From contig NZ_JAERRJ010000006.1 of NCBI RefSeq assembly GCF_016741815.1, positions 310,001 to 374,000 of the forward strand: a stretch of 64,000 nt of DNA, read 5' to 3'. This document shows positions 44,965 to 53,682 of this stretch, piece after piece. Both the position numbers and the translations under genes were made by a program. The notes beneath the pieces are model-generated. The model made no database searches. It was not told where the DNA came from and worked only from the letters and a program-made list of their open reading frames with translations. Position 1 is the first letter of the stretch, and every line of letters starts with the position of its first letter. The DNA is from Nocardia acididurans. Lineage in GTDB: Bacteria > Actinomycetota > Actinomycetes > Mycobacteriales > Mycobacteriaceae.

Positions 44965-47250
44965 TCACGCCACCCCCAGGATTTCCGAGACCGCGCGCAG
45001 CGCCAGCGCCCCACGCTCCGTATCGAATTCGGTGGTCCCCCGCGCCGAAGGCGTTGGCGCGCCGTGCCGTACGGCCTGGGCGATGGACTGCTTCTCGCCA
45101 CTGTCGAATGCGCCGAAGGTGCGGCGCAGCAGCGGCAGCGTCGCCACGAACTGGTCCTCGGGCAGGCCGCACAGCCAGGAGTCGATGAGGCCCAGCAGGT
45201 TTCGGTCGTGCACCAGCAGCAGGCCGCGACCGCCGAGGAAGCCGTCGATCCAGGCGGCCTTGTCGGCGGCACTGTGGCCCACCGAGAGCGCCGCCGACAG
45301 CCGGCGGGCGGATTCGGCCGCGTCGATGATCTCGGCGTCGCAGAGCAGGCGCACGGCGCGGCCCACCAGGGTGCCGTGCACGTCGGCCCGGTCGGCCAGG
45401 GCGGTGAGCGCGGAAAGCCAGGTGGCGGTGGCCCATTCGTTGTCGCGGGCCGACAGGGCCAGGTGCACGGCGTCGATGAGGGCGCGCAGCTCGGTGGCGG
45501 AGTCGGCATCCAGACCCGTGACCGCGCTGGGCAGGCCCGCGCAACCGCGCAGCAGCAGGCTGTCGGCGACCCGGCCCAGTGCGGCGGTGTCGGTGCCGCG
45601 CACGTCGCCGTAGCGCAGGGTGCGCAGCAGGCCGGGCAGCGCCGCCAGCAGATGGGTGACGTCGTGATCCAGGGCCGCAACGGATTCCAGCCGGGTGATG
45701 AGACCGTTCGTCGCGCCGCCCAGATCCGCGAGCAGGGCCGATTCCAGTGCGGTCGCGACCGTGCCGACGGTGGCGTCCGGATAGGCCACCGTGTCGAGGA
45801 CCTTGGCCTCGGCGGCGGTGCGCAGGGTGGTGCCCCAGCGAGCCGCCTCCACAATGGCGACGGCCAGCTCCGGCCGCCAGCGCAGCGTCCACGTCTCCCG
45901 GAAGGTGCCGGTATTGCGGACCTGACTCTGCGCGAGCCGCCCCCAGTCGATGCCCAGCAGGCGAAGCCGGTGCAGCAGACGGGATTTCGCCGTGCCGCTG
46001 TCGGTGCGCAGATCCAGATCGACCGTCCGCTCCTGCGCCTCCTGCTTCATCCGCAGCGATCGCAGCTGCGCGCGCAGATCCGCCTCCAGCGGGACGGTGG
46101 GCGTCCCCTCCGGCACCGAACCCAGCGCCTCGCCCACCACCAGCTCGGTGGTGACCAGCCGCAACATGGTCTCGTCGCCGTCGCAGAGCACCGCCCGAGT
46201 CGCCTCGGTGACCTCGGACAGTCCGACCATCGGCCGCTCGCGCATGGCGGCGAGAGTCTCCGCCAGCCGGACGGATTCGATGATGTGCGCACTGGATACG
46301 GGCAGGTCATTCGCCCGCAGCGTCCCCGCCACCCTGGTGAGCCAGCGCGCGATCGGCTGCTCGGTCTGCGTGAACAGATGGTGATACCACCCGGGCGACG
46401 TAACCCCCGCCCCATAACCCGAAGCACTCGCCAGCCGCGAATGCGTCCACGGCACCCACGTCAGCGTCGCCTTCCCCTTGGGCAACCCCTTCAACATCCG
46501 GGCATCCGCGGCGGCAGGTCCGAGCTTGCCCTCCAGCGCGGGCGCATGCCACGCACCGCACACCACCGCCAGCCGCAACGCCCCGTCCTTCAACACCTTT
46601 CGCATCACCTGCCGCATATACGCCTCCCGGCGCAGCGTGTGCAGATCGACCACAATGCGCTGCGAGGCGAAGGCGATATCCATGGAACCCGCTTCGGCAC
46701 GGGGGTTTTCGTCGCTCTCGTGCTCGGCGAACTCGCGCAGCGCGGCCATGGCCTCGTTGACGGCGGTGAAAATCTCCGCGTCCGAGGTGGATTCGACAAT
46801 GGCGTCCCACCAGCGTTCGGCGTCGTCGTAGCCCCCGGCCTCGGCCAGCAGTGCCAGCGGGTCGGTGCGGTCGCCGGGCTCGTTCTCCATGGCGAGCGTC
46901 ACGGCGGCGGGCAGATCGCAGAACCCCACGCGCACACCGTTTTCGGCCGCATAGCTCAGCGCCTGCCACTCCGGGGAGAACACCGCGAACGGCCACATGG
47001 CGGCCCGCGCCGGTTCGTCGGGGTGATACCCGAGCAGTGCGACCGGCGGCTCCATCCCGTCGGCCGCGACGAAGGCGGCCAGCGGATCGGCATCCGCCGG
47101 GCCTTCGATGAGAATCGCGTCAGGACAGTACTTTTCGAGCGCCAGACGCAGCGACCGCGCCGAACCGGGACCGTGGTGGCGGATGCCGAACACCCGCGTC
47201 TCCGTGGTCCGGGCGCTGTGCGCCGAATCGCCGGGCGGCACCGTGGTCAC
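44965..47250 (-). CDS. DUF5682-like protein, possible TraB/ChaN/EreA-type N-terminal domain
   Basis: This 761-residue protein begins at a GTG that overlaps the MoxR stop by four bases. The N-terminal 270 residues show RVFGIRHHGPGSARSLRLALEKY, then PDAILIEGPADADP, and later LRLAVVCGAWHAPALEG. This spacing of His, Glu and Gly-x-x-His recalls the TIKI/TraB/EreA-ChaN superfamily of hydrolases (inference from motif shape, not from a search). The rest is mostly helical with no recognised domain and may serve as a scaffold. The family is repeatedly found beside MoxR and VWA genes in actinobacteria. The biochemical role is unknown to me. Confidence 0.85.
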   Translation of the reverse strand: MTTVPPGDSAHSARTTETRVFGIRHHGPGSARSLRLALEKYCPDAILIEGPADADPLAAFVAADGMEPPVALLGYHPDEPARAAMWPFAVFSPEWQALSYAAENGVRVGFCDLPAAVTLAMENEPGDRTDPLALLAEAGGYDDAERWWDAIVESTSDAEIFTAVNEAMAALREFAEHESDENPRAEAGSMDIAFASQRIVVDLHTLRREAYMRQVMRKVLKDGALRLAVVCGAWHAPALEGKLGPAAADARMLKGLPKGKATLTWVPWTHSRLASASGYGAGVTSPGWYHHLFTQTEQPIARWLTRVAGTLRANDLPVSSAHIIESVRLAETLAAMRERPMVGLSEVTEATRAVLCDGDETMLRLVTTELVVGEALGSVPEGTPTVPLEADLRAQLRSLRMKQEAQERTVDLDLRTDSGTAKSRLLHRLRLLGIDWGRLAQSQVRNTGTFRETWTLRWRPELAVAIVEAARWGTTLRTAAEAKVLDTVAYPDATVGTVATALESALLADLGGATNGLITRLESVAALDHDVTHLLAALPGLLRTLRYGDVRGTDTAALGRVADSLLLRGCAGLPSAVTGLDADSATELRALIDAVHLALSARDNEWATATWLSALTALADRADVHGTLVGRAVRLLCDAEIIDAAESARRLSAALSVGHSAADKAAWIDGFLGGRGLLLVHDRNLLGLIDSWLCGLPEDQFVATLPLLRRTFGAFDSGEKQSIAQAVRHGAPTPSARGTTEFDTERGALALRAVSEILGVA

Positions 47251-48359
47251 TGGTGCACCTCGCGGCAGGCACGGTAGAAGTCGGACCAGTCGGGGCGCTG
47301 GCGGACGACGGCTTCCAGGTATTCGGTCCAGACTACGGAGTCCGCTACCGGGTCTTTGATGACCGCGCCCAGGACCGCGCCCGCGATGTCGGGGGCGCGT
47401 AGGGTGCCGTCGCCGAAGTGGGCCGCCAGTGCGAGGCCGTTGGTGATGACCGAGATTGCCTCCGCGGTGGAGAGGGTGCCGGAGGGGGACTTGAGTTTGG
47501 TGCGGCCGTCGGCGGTCATGCCGGAGCGGAGTTCGCGGAAGACCCGGACCACGCGGCGGACCTCTTCGGCGGCGGCGGGGACGGCGGGGAGTTCCAGCGC
47601 GGCGCCGAGTTGTTCGACGCGGCGGGTGACGATGGCCACCTCTTCGTCCTCGCCCGCGGGGAGGGGGAGGACGACGGTGTTGAAGCGGCGGCGCAGGGCC
47701 GAGGAGAGTTCGTTGACGCCGCGGTCGCGGTCGTTGGCGGTGGCGATCAGGTTGAAACCCTTGGCGGCCTGCACTTCCGCGCCCAGCTCGGGCACGGGCA
47801 GGGTCTTCTCCGAGAGCACGGTGATGAGGGCGTCCTGCACATCCGAGGGGATGCGGGTGAGCTCCTCGAGCCGGGCGATGGAGCCCGCCTTCATGGCGGT
47901 CATGATCGGGGAGGGCACCAGGGCGGCCTCGCTGGGGCCTTCGGCCAGCAGGCGCGCGTAGTTCCAGCCGTAGCGGATGGCCTCCTCCGCCGTGCCGGAG
48001 GTGCCCTGCACGAGCAGGGTGGACTTTCCGGAGACGGCGGCCGCGAGATGTTCGGACACCCAGGTTTTCGCGGTGCCGGGCACGCCGATGAGTAGCAGCG
48101 CGCGGTCGGTGGCGAGGGTGGCGACGGCGACCTCCATGAGGCGGCGCGGGCCCACGTACTTGGGGCTGATCACGGTGCCGTCGGGCAGCGCGCCACCCAG
48201 CAGATAGGTGACCACCGCCCACGGCGACAGCTGCCAGGACGGCGGGCGCGGGCGGTCGTCGGCGCGCGCCAGGGCGGCGAGTTCGTCGGCGAAAGCCTGT
48301 TCGGCGTGCGGGCGCAGCAGGGCGTCCGAGGCGTGGGTGGTCTCCTGCGTGCTGGTCAC
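47247..48359 (-). CDS. MoxR-type AAA+ ATPase
   Basis: This 370-residue ATPase has Walker A GVPGTAKT at 92-99, a MoxR insert (QGTSGTAEEAIRYGWNYARLLAEGPSEAALVPSPI), Walker B-like RLEELTRIP, sensor 1 FNLIATANDRDRGVNELSSALRRRF, and a C-terminal lid. The GTG at 48359 overlaps the SWIM gene stop (GTGA), and its own stop overlaps the DUF5682-like start in the same way. MoxR proteins act as chaperone-like unfoldases with VWA partners; the VWA gene lies two genes downstream. Confidence 0.92.
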   Translation of the reverse strand: MTSTQETTHASDALLRPHAEQAFADELAALARADDRPRPPSWQLSPWAVVTYLLGGALPDGTVISPKYVGPRRLMEVAVATLATDRALLLIGVPGTAKTWVSEHLAAAVSGKSTLLVQGTSGTAEEAIRYGWNYARLLAEGPSEAALVPSPIMTAMKAGSIARLEELTRIPSDVQDALITVLSEKTLPVPELGAEVQAAKGFNLIATANDRDRGVNELSSALRRRFNTVVLPLPAGEDEEVAIVTRRVEQLGAALELPAVPAAAEEVRRVVRVFRELRSGMTADGRTKLKSPSGTLSTAEAISVITNGLALAAHFGDGTLRAPDIAGAVLGAVIKDPVADSVVWTEYLEAVVRQRPDWSDFYRACREVHQ

Positions 48360-51265
48360 TGCAACTCCTCGAGCATCGTCTTGCGTTGAATGAGGTCGTG
48401 GGCGAGCTGGTCGAAAGCCTGCTCCCAGTAGGGGTCCGCGCATTTGCGGGCGATGGTGGTGACCGTGCCGGACACCGTCACCGGGAAGTGGGTGGAGGAG
48501 GCGCGGAACAGGGTCCGATACGAGCCCGGCACCAGGCTCGGCGCGCCGGGCCGATCCGCGCACAGGTCGGCGCGCTCCAGCAGCAGGCGCAGCACATGCT
48601 CGGCCATGGCGGCAGGCCACGGATGCGGGACGGCGCGCAGCAGGGATTCGATCTCCGCGAGCCAGCTGCTGTCCATCTTGCGCAGGTGCCGGATCTGATC
48701 GTCGAGGGGTTGCAGCGCGAACAGCTCGCGCAGCTTCTCGCTGTCGGCCTCCCCGGCCGGCTGCTCCGCGTAGGCGGCGAACAGCGCCCGCGCCCACTCC
48801 GGATCCCGTTGCGCCAGTACCGCATCCGACCAGCCCGCGAACATGGGCCCGCGCACCCCCTCGGACATGGACACCCGCACGGCCTGCTCGGCCGGGCCGA
48901 GCAACCGCTCCCACTGCCGCAGCGGCGTAGCGGCCACCACCCGGTGCAGCCATTCGGCCGCCACATCCGGCGACCCCTCGGCCTGATAGGGCAGGTACCC
49001 CACCGCATCTCCCACCCCGTCCCGCCGCGCGGCATCATCCAGCACGCCCGGCCCCGTGGTGGTCAACTGCGGCCGCGACAGCCGCCGCCCGAAACTCAGC
49101 CAGGCCGCGGCCCGTTCGGCCATCCGCCGCGCGAACGCCGAATCCGGCAGCCGCCCCAGCAGATCCGCCGCCGTTCGCCGCACCTCTGCCCGCCGATCAT
49201 CCAGCGCCGTCTCCAGCAATGTCTCATCCGCGAGGGACAGCCCAGCGCCGAGTACAGCCAGCAATTCGGCCTTTCCGGGGCCGGATTCGGTGCCCCACGA
49301 ACCGGCCAGCGCCGCTCGCGCCGCATCCGGATCGCGCCGCCGCAATTCCGTCAACCACGCGCGCCGTTCCGCGGCCCGCCCGTGCGACCACACCGACTCG
49401 TCCTCGGCGGCGGCCCGCACCAGCGGCTTCCACCCCGGATGCTGCCCGGCCAGCCACCGCCCCCGGGCCCCCGCCAGCCGCAGCAGCGGTTCCCGGTGTG
49501 TCGCAAGCGCTTTCGCCCGCTCCAGCAGCACACTCGCCAGCGAATCCGGAGCCCGATAACCGACCTGCTCCGCCGCCGCGAACCACTCCTCCAGAAACGG
49601 CGAATTGTCCGCCAGCAACGCCGCCAGCCGCGCCCCCGCGGCCTGCGGCAGGAGCGGCCGCGGATCGTCCTCCGCGACAACCGGACGCGCGGTGGATGCG
49701 GTCGTCACCACCCCGCCGCGTGCGAAGCAGTCCTGCAGCGCAACGGTTTCGAGCAGTCGCGCGGCCGGATCGTCCGACGGCGACGCCGCGGGTGCCAGCC
49801 GGGCTGCCAGTGTGGCGACGGGTTCGGTGAGGGAGACAGCGTCGATCGGGCGGCGTGCGGTGCCCACCAGCGCCACCGAGACGAGATCGGCGGTGCCGTT
49901 GCCGGTGGCGGCCGGGGCGGCGGCGGAACCGATGTCGGCCGGGGCGGTATCCACGATGGAGCCGTCGGCCAGGGCGGAGATGGGTATCAGGCCCGCGGCG
50001 GTCCATTCGCCGATCAGGGTCAGGGGGTGACCGCCGGACAGGCCGAGAAGTCGCCACGGTTCGCCGTCGCTGGTGGAAATCGGGAGGGTGGAATTATCGG
50101 ATTGCAGGACGTGCCAACCGGTCTCGTCGCGCAGCGGAATTACCTCCGCGAGGCATATCGGCCACGAGCGGAGAAATGGATCCGCTCCGATTGCGGCAGC
50201 ATAGGTGTGCAGGGCCGAGGAAATGCTGCCCGGGTGATTGTCGGCGGAATTGCCGGGAGCAAGGGGAATCGTGGTGAATGGTTCGGGAATTGCGTGGCGT
50301 TCGCCCCAGATCGCGCGCAGGGGTGCGGCGCCGGGGTAGAAGTGCAGCTCCGCGTCGACCAGGGAGCCGGGGAACGGGGTGTCGGGCGGGAAGCTGGGGC
50401 CGCCGTAGTGGTGATCGAGGATCAGGGCCCAGCGGGCGGTCGTCCGGCCGCGGAGCCAGACGCGACGGGTGTAGAGATTGTCTTCGCTGGTCACGCGCTG
50501 GCCCACGACCATCCAGTGATCGCGCACGGGTGGTTCGGTGCGGACCGCGTCGGCCGGGTGCGGGTAGCCGATGTGGGCGCGGACGCCGGCGCGCAGTGCC
50601 GGGGAGAGATCGTCCAGGCGGCGGTGGGCCGTGGCCAGCAGGTGCAGGCGGGCGAACTCGGTGAGCAGCAGTCGCGGCCAATCGGCGTGGGCGGCCAGGC
50701 GGGGGAGATGCCGCAGGGCGGCGGCCACGCCGGGCGCCTGCGCGTCGACCATGCGGGCGGCCACCGCTTCGAATGCGGTGTGCGACCGGTCGGTCTGGGC
50801 GAGGCCGGTGCGGACCTGATCAGTGAGCCAGGTGTCGAGGTCGGCCAGACCGGCGCAGACGCGGGCGTGACGCTGGTCGGCCGTGACGGGATTCGCGGTG
50901 CGGGGCGACTTGGCTTCCGGCGCGGCCTTTTTCGCCTCGCGGGCGGCACGGCCGGCCAGCCATTCGGCGGCGAAGGACGCGACCGTGCCGGTGGCCGCCA
51001 CACCGCCCTCGGCCCAGGTGAGCAGCAGGCCGAGGGAGTGCTTGCAGGGGAACTTACGGCTCGGGCACGAGCACTTGTAGGCGGGACCGGACAGGTCGAC
51101 GACGGTCTGATACGGCGTGCTGCCGCTGCCCTTGCACAGTCCCCACAGGGCGGTGTCGTGCTGTCCGGTGCCGCTCCACTTGCCGCGCAGCTTGCGGGCG
51201 GCGGTGAGCGATGCGGCATCCGGTGCGAGCGCCGTGATCTGCTCGGTGGTCCAGGCGGTGGTCAT
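48356..51265 (-). CDS. SWIM zinc-finger family protein
   Basis: This 969-residue protein has a SWIM motif (YKCSCPSRKFPCKHSLGLLL: Cys65-x-Cys67, Cys74-x-His76) near the N-terminus, a zinc finger that binds nucleic acid or protein. The remainder is long and helical with HEAT-like repeats (AAWLTELRRRDPDAARAALAGSWG; RRTAADLLGRLPDSAFARRM). It starts at an ATG with AGGGGG upstream and is the first gene of the four-gene run, divergent from the SelT/W-like gene. It may recognise a target or signal for the MoxR-driven machine; that is inference. Confidence 0.88.
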   Translation of the reverse strand: MTTAWTTEQITALAPDAASLTAARKLRGKWSGTGQHDTALWGLCKGSGSTPYQTVVDLSGPAYKCSCPSRKFPCKHSLGLLLTWAEGGVAATGTVASFAAEWLAGRAAREAKKAAPEAKSPRTANPVTADQRHARVCAGLADLDTWLTDQVRTGLAQTDRSHTAFEAVAARMVDAQAPGVAAALRHLPRLAAHADWPRLLLTEFARLHLLATAHRRLDDLSPALRAGVRAHIGYPHPADAVRTEPPVRDHWMVVGQRVTSEDNLYTRRVWLRGRTTARWALILDHHYGGPSFPPDTPFPGSLVDAELHFYPGAAPLRAIWGERHAIPEPFTTIPLAPGNSADNHPGSISSALHTYAAAIGADPFLRSWPICLAEVIPLRDETGWHVLQSDNSTLPISTSDGEPWRLLGLSGGHPLTLIGEWTAAGLIPISALADGSIVDTAPADIGSAAAPAATGNGTADLVSVALVGTARRPIDAVSLTEPVATLAARLAPAASPSDDPAARLLETVALQDCFARGGVVTTASTARPVVAEDDPRPLLPQAAGARLAALLADNSPFLEEWFAAAEQVGYRAPDSLASVLLERAKALATHREPLLRLAGARGRWLAGQHPGWKPLVRAAAEDESVWSHGRAAERRAWLTELRRRDPDAARAALAGSWGTESGPGKAELLAVLGAGLSLADETLLETALDDRRAEVRRTAADLLGRLPDSAFARRMAERAAAWLSFGRRLSRPQLTTTGPGVLDDAARRDGVGDAVGYLPYQAEGSPDVAAEWLHRVVAATPLRQWERLLGPAEQAVRVSMSEGVRGPMFAGWSDAVLAQRDPEWARALFAAYAEQPAGEADSEKLRELFALQPLDDQIRHLRKMDSSWLAEIESLLRAVPHPWPAAMAEHVLRLLLERADLCADRPGAPSLVPGSYRTLFRASSTHFPVTVSGTVTTIARKCADPYWEQAFDQLAHDLIQRKTMLEELQ

Positions 51266-51474
51266 CGATCCCCCTTCCTTCGTCGCCTTGATTTCTATCG
51301 CATGGCACCGACAGGTCGGCGGCGGTTCGGACGAAGACCGTTGAGATTGCTGATATTTCGCTGGAGCGTGAATCTGAAACAGGAATTGAAAAGTGAAAAG
51401 AATTGGGAAAAGGCTCTTTTGGTTCCATCCGCGACATTTTGCGAGCCCGGTTCGGCGCGAGTAGTGTGCCCGAT

Positions 51475-51786
51475 ATGTCCCGCGTCGCGATCGAATACTG
51501 CACGCAGTGCCGCTGGCTGCTCCGCGCGAGCTGGATGGCGCAGGAGCTGCTGACCACCTTCACCACCGACCTGTCCGAGGTCGCACTCGTCCCCGGCGAG
51601 GGCGGTGTCTTCCGCATCACCGTCGACGACGAGCAGATCTGGGAACGCAAGGCCGACGGCGGTTTTCCGGACATCACCGTTCTCAAGCAGCGGGTCCGCG
51701 ACCGCGTCGCGCCCGGCCGCTCACTCGGTCATGCCGATAAAGCGGACAAACAGGATGTAGCGGAAAAACAGGATGTAACCGACTAG
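51475..51786 (+). CDS. SelT/SelW/SelH (Rdx) family thioredoxin-like protein
   Basis: This 103-residue protein has the CTQC motif (Cys9, Cys12) after the first strand (VAIEYCTQCRW), in the position where eukaryotic relatives carry Cys-x-x-selenocysteine. The middle matches the Rdx fold (FRITVDDEQIWERK...GGFPDITVLKQRVRDRV). An extra tail of Asp/Lys/Ala residues (HADKADKQDVAEKQDVTD) follows. It probably acts as a thiol oxidoreductase or adaptor. Its stop overlaps the FmdB gene's stop by four bases in a convergent arrangement. Confidence 0.88.
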   Translation: MSRVAIEYCTQCRWLLRASWMAQELLTTFTTDLSEVALVPGEGGVFRITVDDEQIWERKADGGFPDITVLKQRVRDRVAPGRSLGHADKADKQDVAEKQDVTD

Positions 51787-52007
51787 CCGCAGCACCCGCC
51801 GCCGCAGCAGCCCCCGCCCGAGGGCGCGGCCGGAGCGGAAACCGGTGCGCCGCCCCCGCCGCGGGACACCGTCCCGAACGTGGTGAGCAACTTCACGGTG
51901 TCCCCGTGCCCCTGCGGGCAGGCCGCCGGATCCGACGCCTCGGCCATGGGGCGGGACAGTTCGAAGGTATCGCCGCAGCTGCGACACCGGTACGCATAAC
52001 TCGGCAC
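51783..52007 (-). CDS. FmdB-family zinc ribbon protein
   Basis: This 74-residue protein starts PSYAYRCRSCG with the first Cys pair (Cys8, Cys11) and has a second motif near CPQGH. This is the FmdB/regulatory zinc-ribbon pattern of small putative regulators. The C-terminus is Gly/Cys-rich (GGGCCGGGCCG) and might bind metal. GTG at 52007 is the start; the frame continues upstream without coding character. Confidence 0.85.
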   Translation of the reverse strand: MPSYAYRCRSCGDTFELSRPMAEASDPAACPQGHGDTVKLLTTFGTVSRGGGGAPVSAPAAPSGGGCCGGGCCG

Positions 52008-52101
52008 GTGCCCAGCGTAAACGACGGCACGCTGATCGTGCTGTCCCGATCCGTCCACCTCCACTGGGTACCCTCGATTTACGGAGTACGAGGAGGTTGG
52101 C

Positions 52102-53664
52102 GTGAGCACTCGGTTCTTCGATGCCGAAACCGATGAGGACACCGCCCCGGTCGCCCGCACCACCTACGGTGACGTGCGCGGCGTCAGGCAGGGCCCGGTC
52201 GCGGTCTGGCGCGGCATCCCCTACGCGGCCGACGCGGGCGGCCCGAACCGATTCCGCCCGCCCCAGCCGCCGGAACCGTGGGACGGCGTGCGCGACTGCC
52301 TCGAATTCGGTGAGATCGCCCCGCAGTCCGCGGGATTCGTGCCCGTCGAATCGTCCCTGCGCATGGGCGAGAACTGTCTCTGGCTCAATATCTGGGCCCC
52401 CACGCAGTCCGCCGACGAACCCCGCCCGGTCATGGTGTGGATCCACGGCGGCGCGTACTGCCTCGGCACCGCCGCCCAGGCCATCTACGACGGCCGCAAA
52501 CTGGTCGAAACCGGTGACGTGATCCTGGTGTCGATCAACTACCGGCTCGGCTCGCTCGGCTTCCTGGACCTGTCCTCGCTCGGCGCGGAATTCACCCCCA
52601 ACCTGGGCCTGCACGACCAGATCGCCGCCCTGGAATGGGTGCGCGACAATATCGCGGCCTTCGGCGGTGATCCCGGCAATGTGACCGTCTTCGGCGAATC
52701 CTCCGGCGCGGGCTGCGTGACCGCCCTGCTCACCTCCCCGCGCAGCGCGGGCCTGTTCCACCGCGCCATCGCCCAATCCCCGCCCGCCACAACGGTTTTC
52801 GGGCCCGAACGCGCCGCCGCGGTGGCCGCCCGCTACCTGGAACTGCTGGAGCTGACCCCGGATCGCGCGGGCGAACTGTTGGAACTGCCCATCGATCGGA
52901 TCGTCAGCACCGCCGCGGTCCTGCTCGACGAGGTGCCGCGTCAGGAACCGGGCCGGTTGGCCGCGGTACCCGTGGTGGACGGCGACATCCTGCCCACCTA
53001 CCCGACCGAACGCTTCCGCGAGGGCCGCTCGCACCGGGTGCCGCTGCTCATCGGCACCAACCGGGACGAGGCGTCGATGTTCCGGGTGTTCCGCTCGCCC
53101 ATCATGCCCGTCACCCCGGACGCGGTGAACGCCATGCTGGCCGGGGTGGCCGCCGAACATCCCGGGCTGTCACCCGAGCGGATCGCCGAAATCGCCTCGG
53201 CCTACGGGGATTTGAACACCTCGCGGGCGGCGCTGACCATGTCCACCGACGCGGCCTTCCGGATGCCCGCGCACTGGGTGGCCGACGCGCACTCCGCGCA
53301 TTCGCCGACCTGGATGTACCGGTTCGACCATGCGACGCCCATGCTGAAGGCGGCGCGGGTGGGGGCCGGGCACGCCACCGAATTGCCGTACGTGTTCGGC
53401 AATTTCGGCTCCTTCGATCGTGACCCGACCTTCTGGCTGGGTGGACGCAAAGCGGCACAGGAGGTTTCGGGCCGCATGATGCGCCGCTGGCTGGCCTTCG
53501 CCGCCTACGGCGTGCCCGCCGCCATCGACGGCTCCAAGCACTGGCCGCCCTACAGCACCGGCAGCCGCACCACGCTGGTCATCGACACCGCCGACCGGGT
53601 GGTCGACGACCCGGATCGCGACCGCAACTCGGTGTGGGGCGACCAGGCGGTGGGGTTCTACTGA
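52102..53664 (+). CDS. Type-B carboxylesterase/lipase
   Basis: This 520-residue carboxylesterase has the GESSGAG elbow (Ser200), the oxyanion HGGAYC, the acid in LIGTNRDEASMF, and His in GAGHATELPYVFGNFG. It hydrolyses carboxylic esters; it resembles mycobacterial LipT (Rv2045c). There is no signal peptide. The GTG has GAGGAGG six bases upstream. It is adjacent to, and convergent with, the P450 genes. Confidence 0.92.
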   Translation: MSTRFFDAETDEDTAPVARTTYGDVRGVRQGPVAVWRGIPYAADAGGPNRFRPPQPPEPWDGVRDCLEFGEIAPQSAGFVPVESSLRMGENCLWLNIWAPTQSADEPRPVMVWIHGGAYCLGTAAQAIYDGRKLVETGDVILVSINYRLGSLGFLDLSSLGAEFTPNLGLHDQIAALEWVRDNIAAFGGDPGNVTVFGESSGAGCVTALLTSPRSAGLFHRAIAQSPPATTVFGPERAAAVAARYLELLELTPDRAGELLELPIDRIVSTAAVLLDEVPRQEPGRLAAVPVVDGDILPTYPTERFREGRSHRVPLLIGTNRDEASMFRVFRSPIMPVTPDAVNAMLAGVAAEHPGLSPERIAEIASAYGDLNTSRAALTMSTDAAFRMPAHWVADAHSAHSPTWMYRFDHATPMLKAARVGAGHATELPYVFGNFGSFDRDPTFWLGGRKAAQEVSGRMMRRWLAFAAYGVPAAIDGSKHWPPYSTGSRTTLVIDTADRVVDDPDRDRNSVWGDQAVGFY

Positions 53665-53682
53665 GGTGGGGATACGGGGGGT

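Noticed and set aside
44914..47277. 787-codon plus-strand frame opposite the DUF5682-like gene
   Set aside because: Antisense shadow; no domain, and GC-rich third positions favour the minus strand.
48386..51553. Very long plus-strand frame (1055 codons) opposite the SWIM gene
   Set aside because: Composition is Arg/Gly/Gln-rich with no family pattern; it is a GC-bias shadow of the minus-strand gene, which has clear motifs and codon bias.
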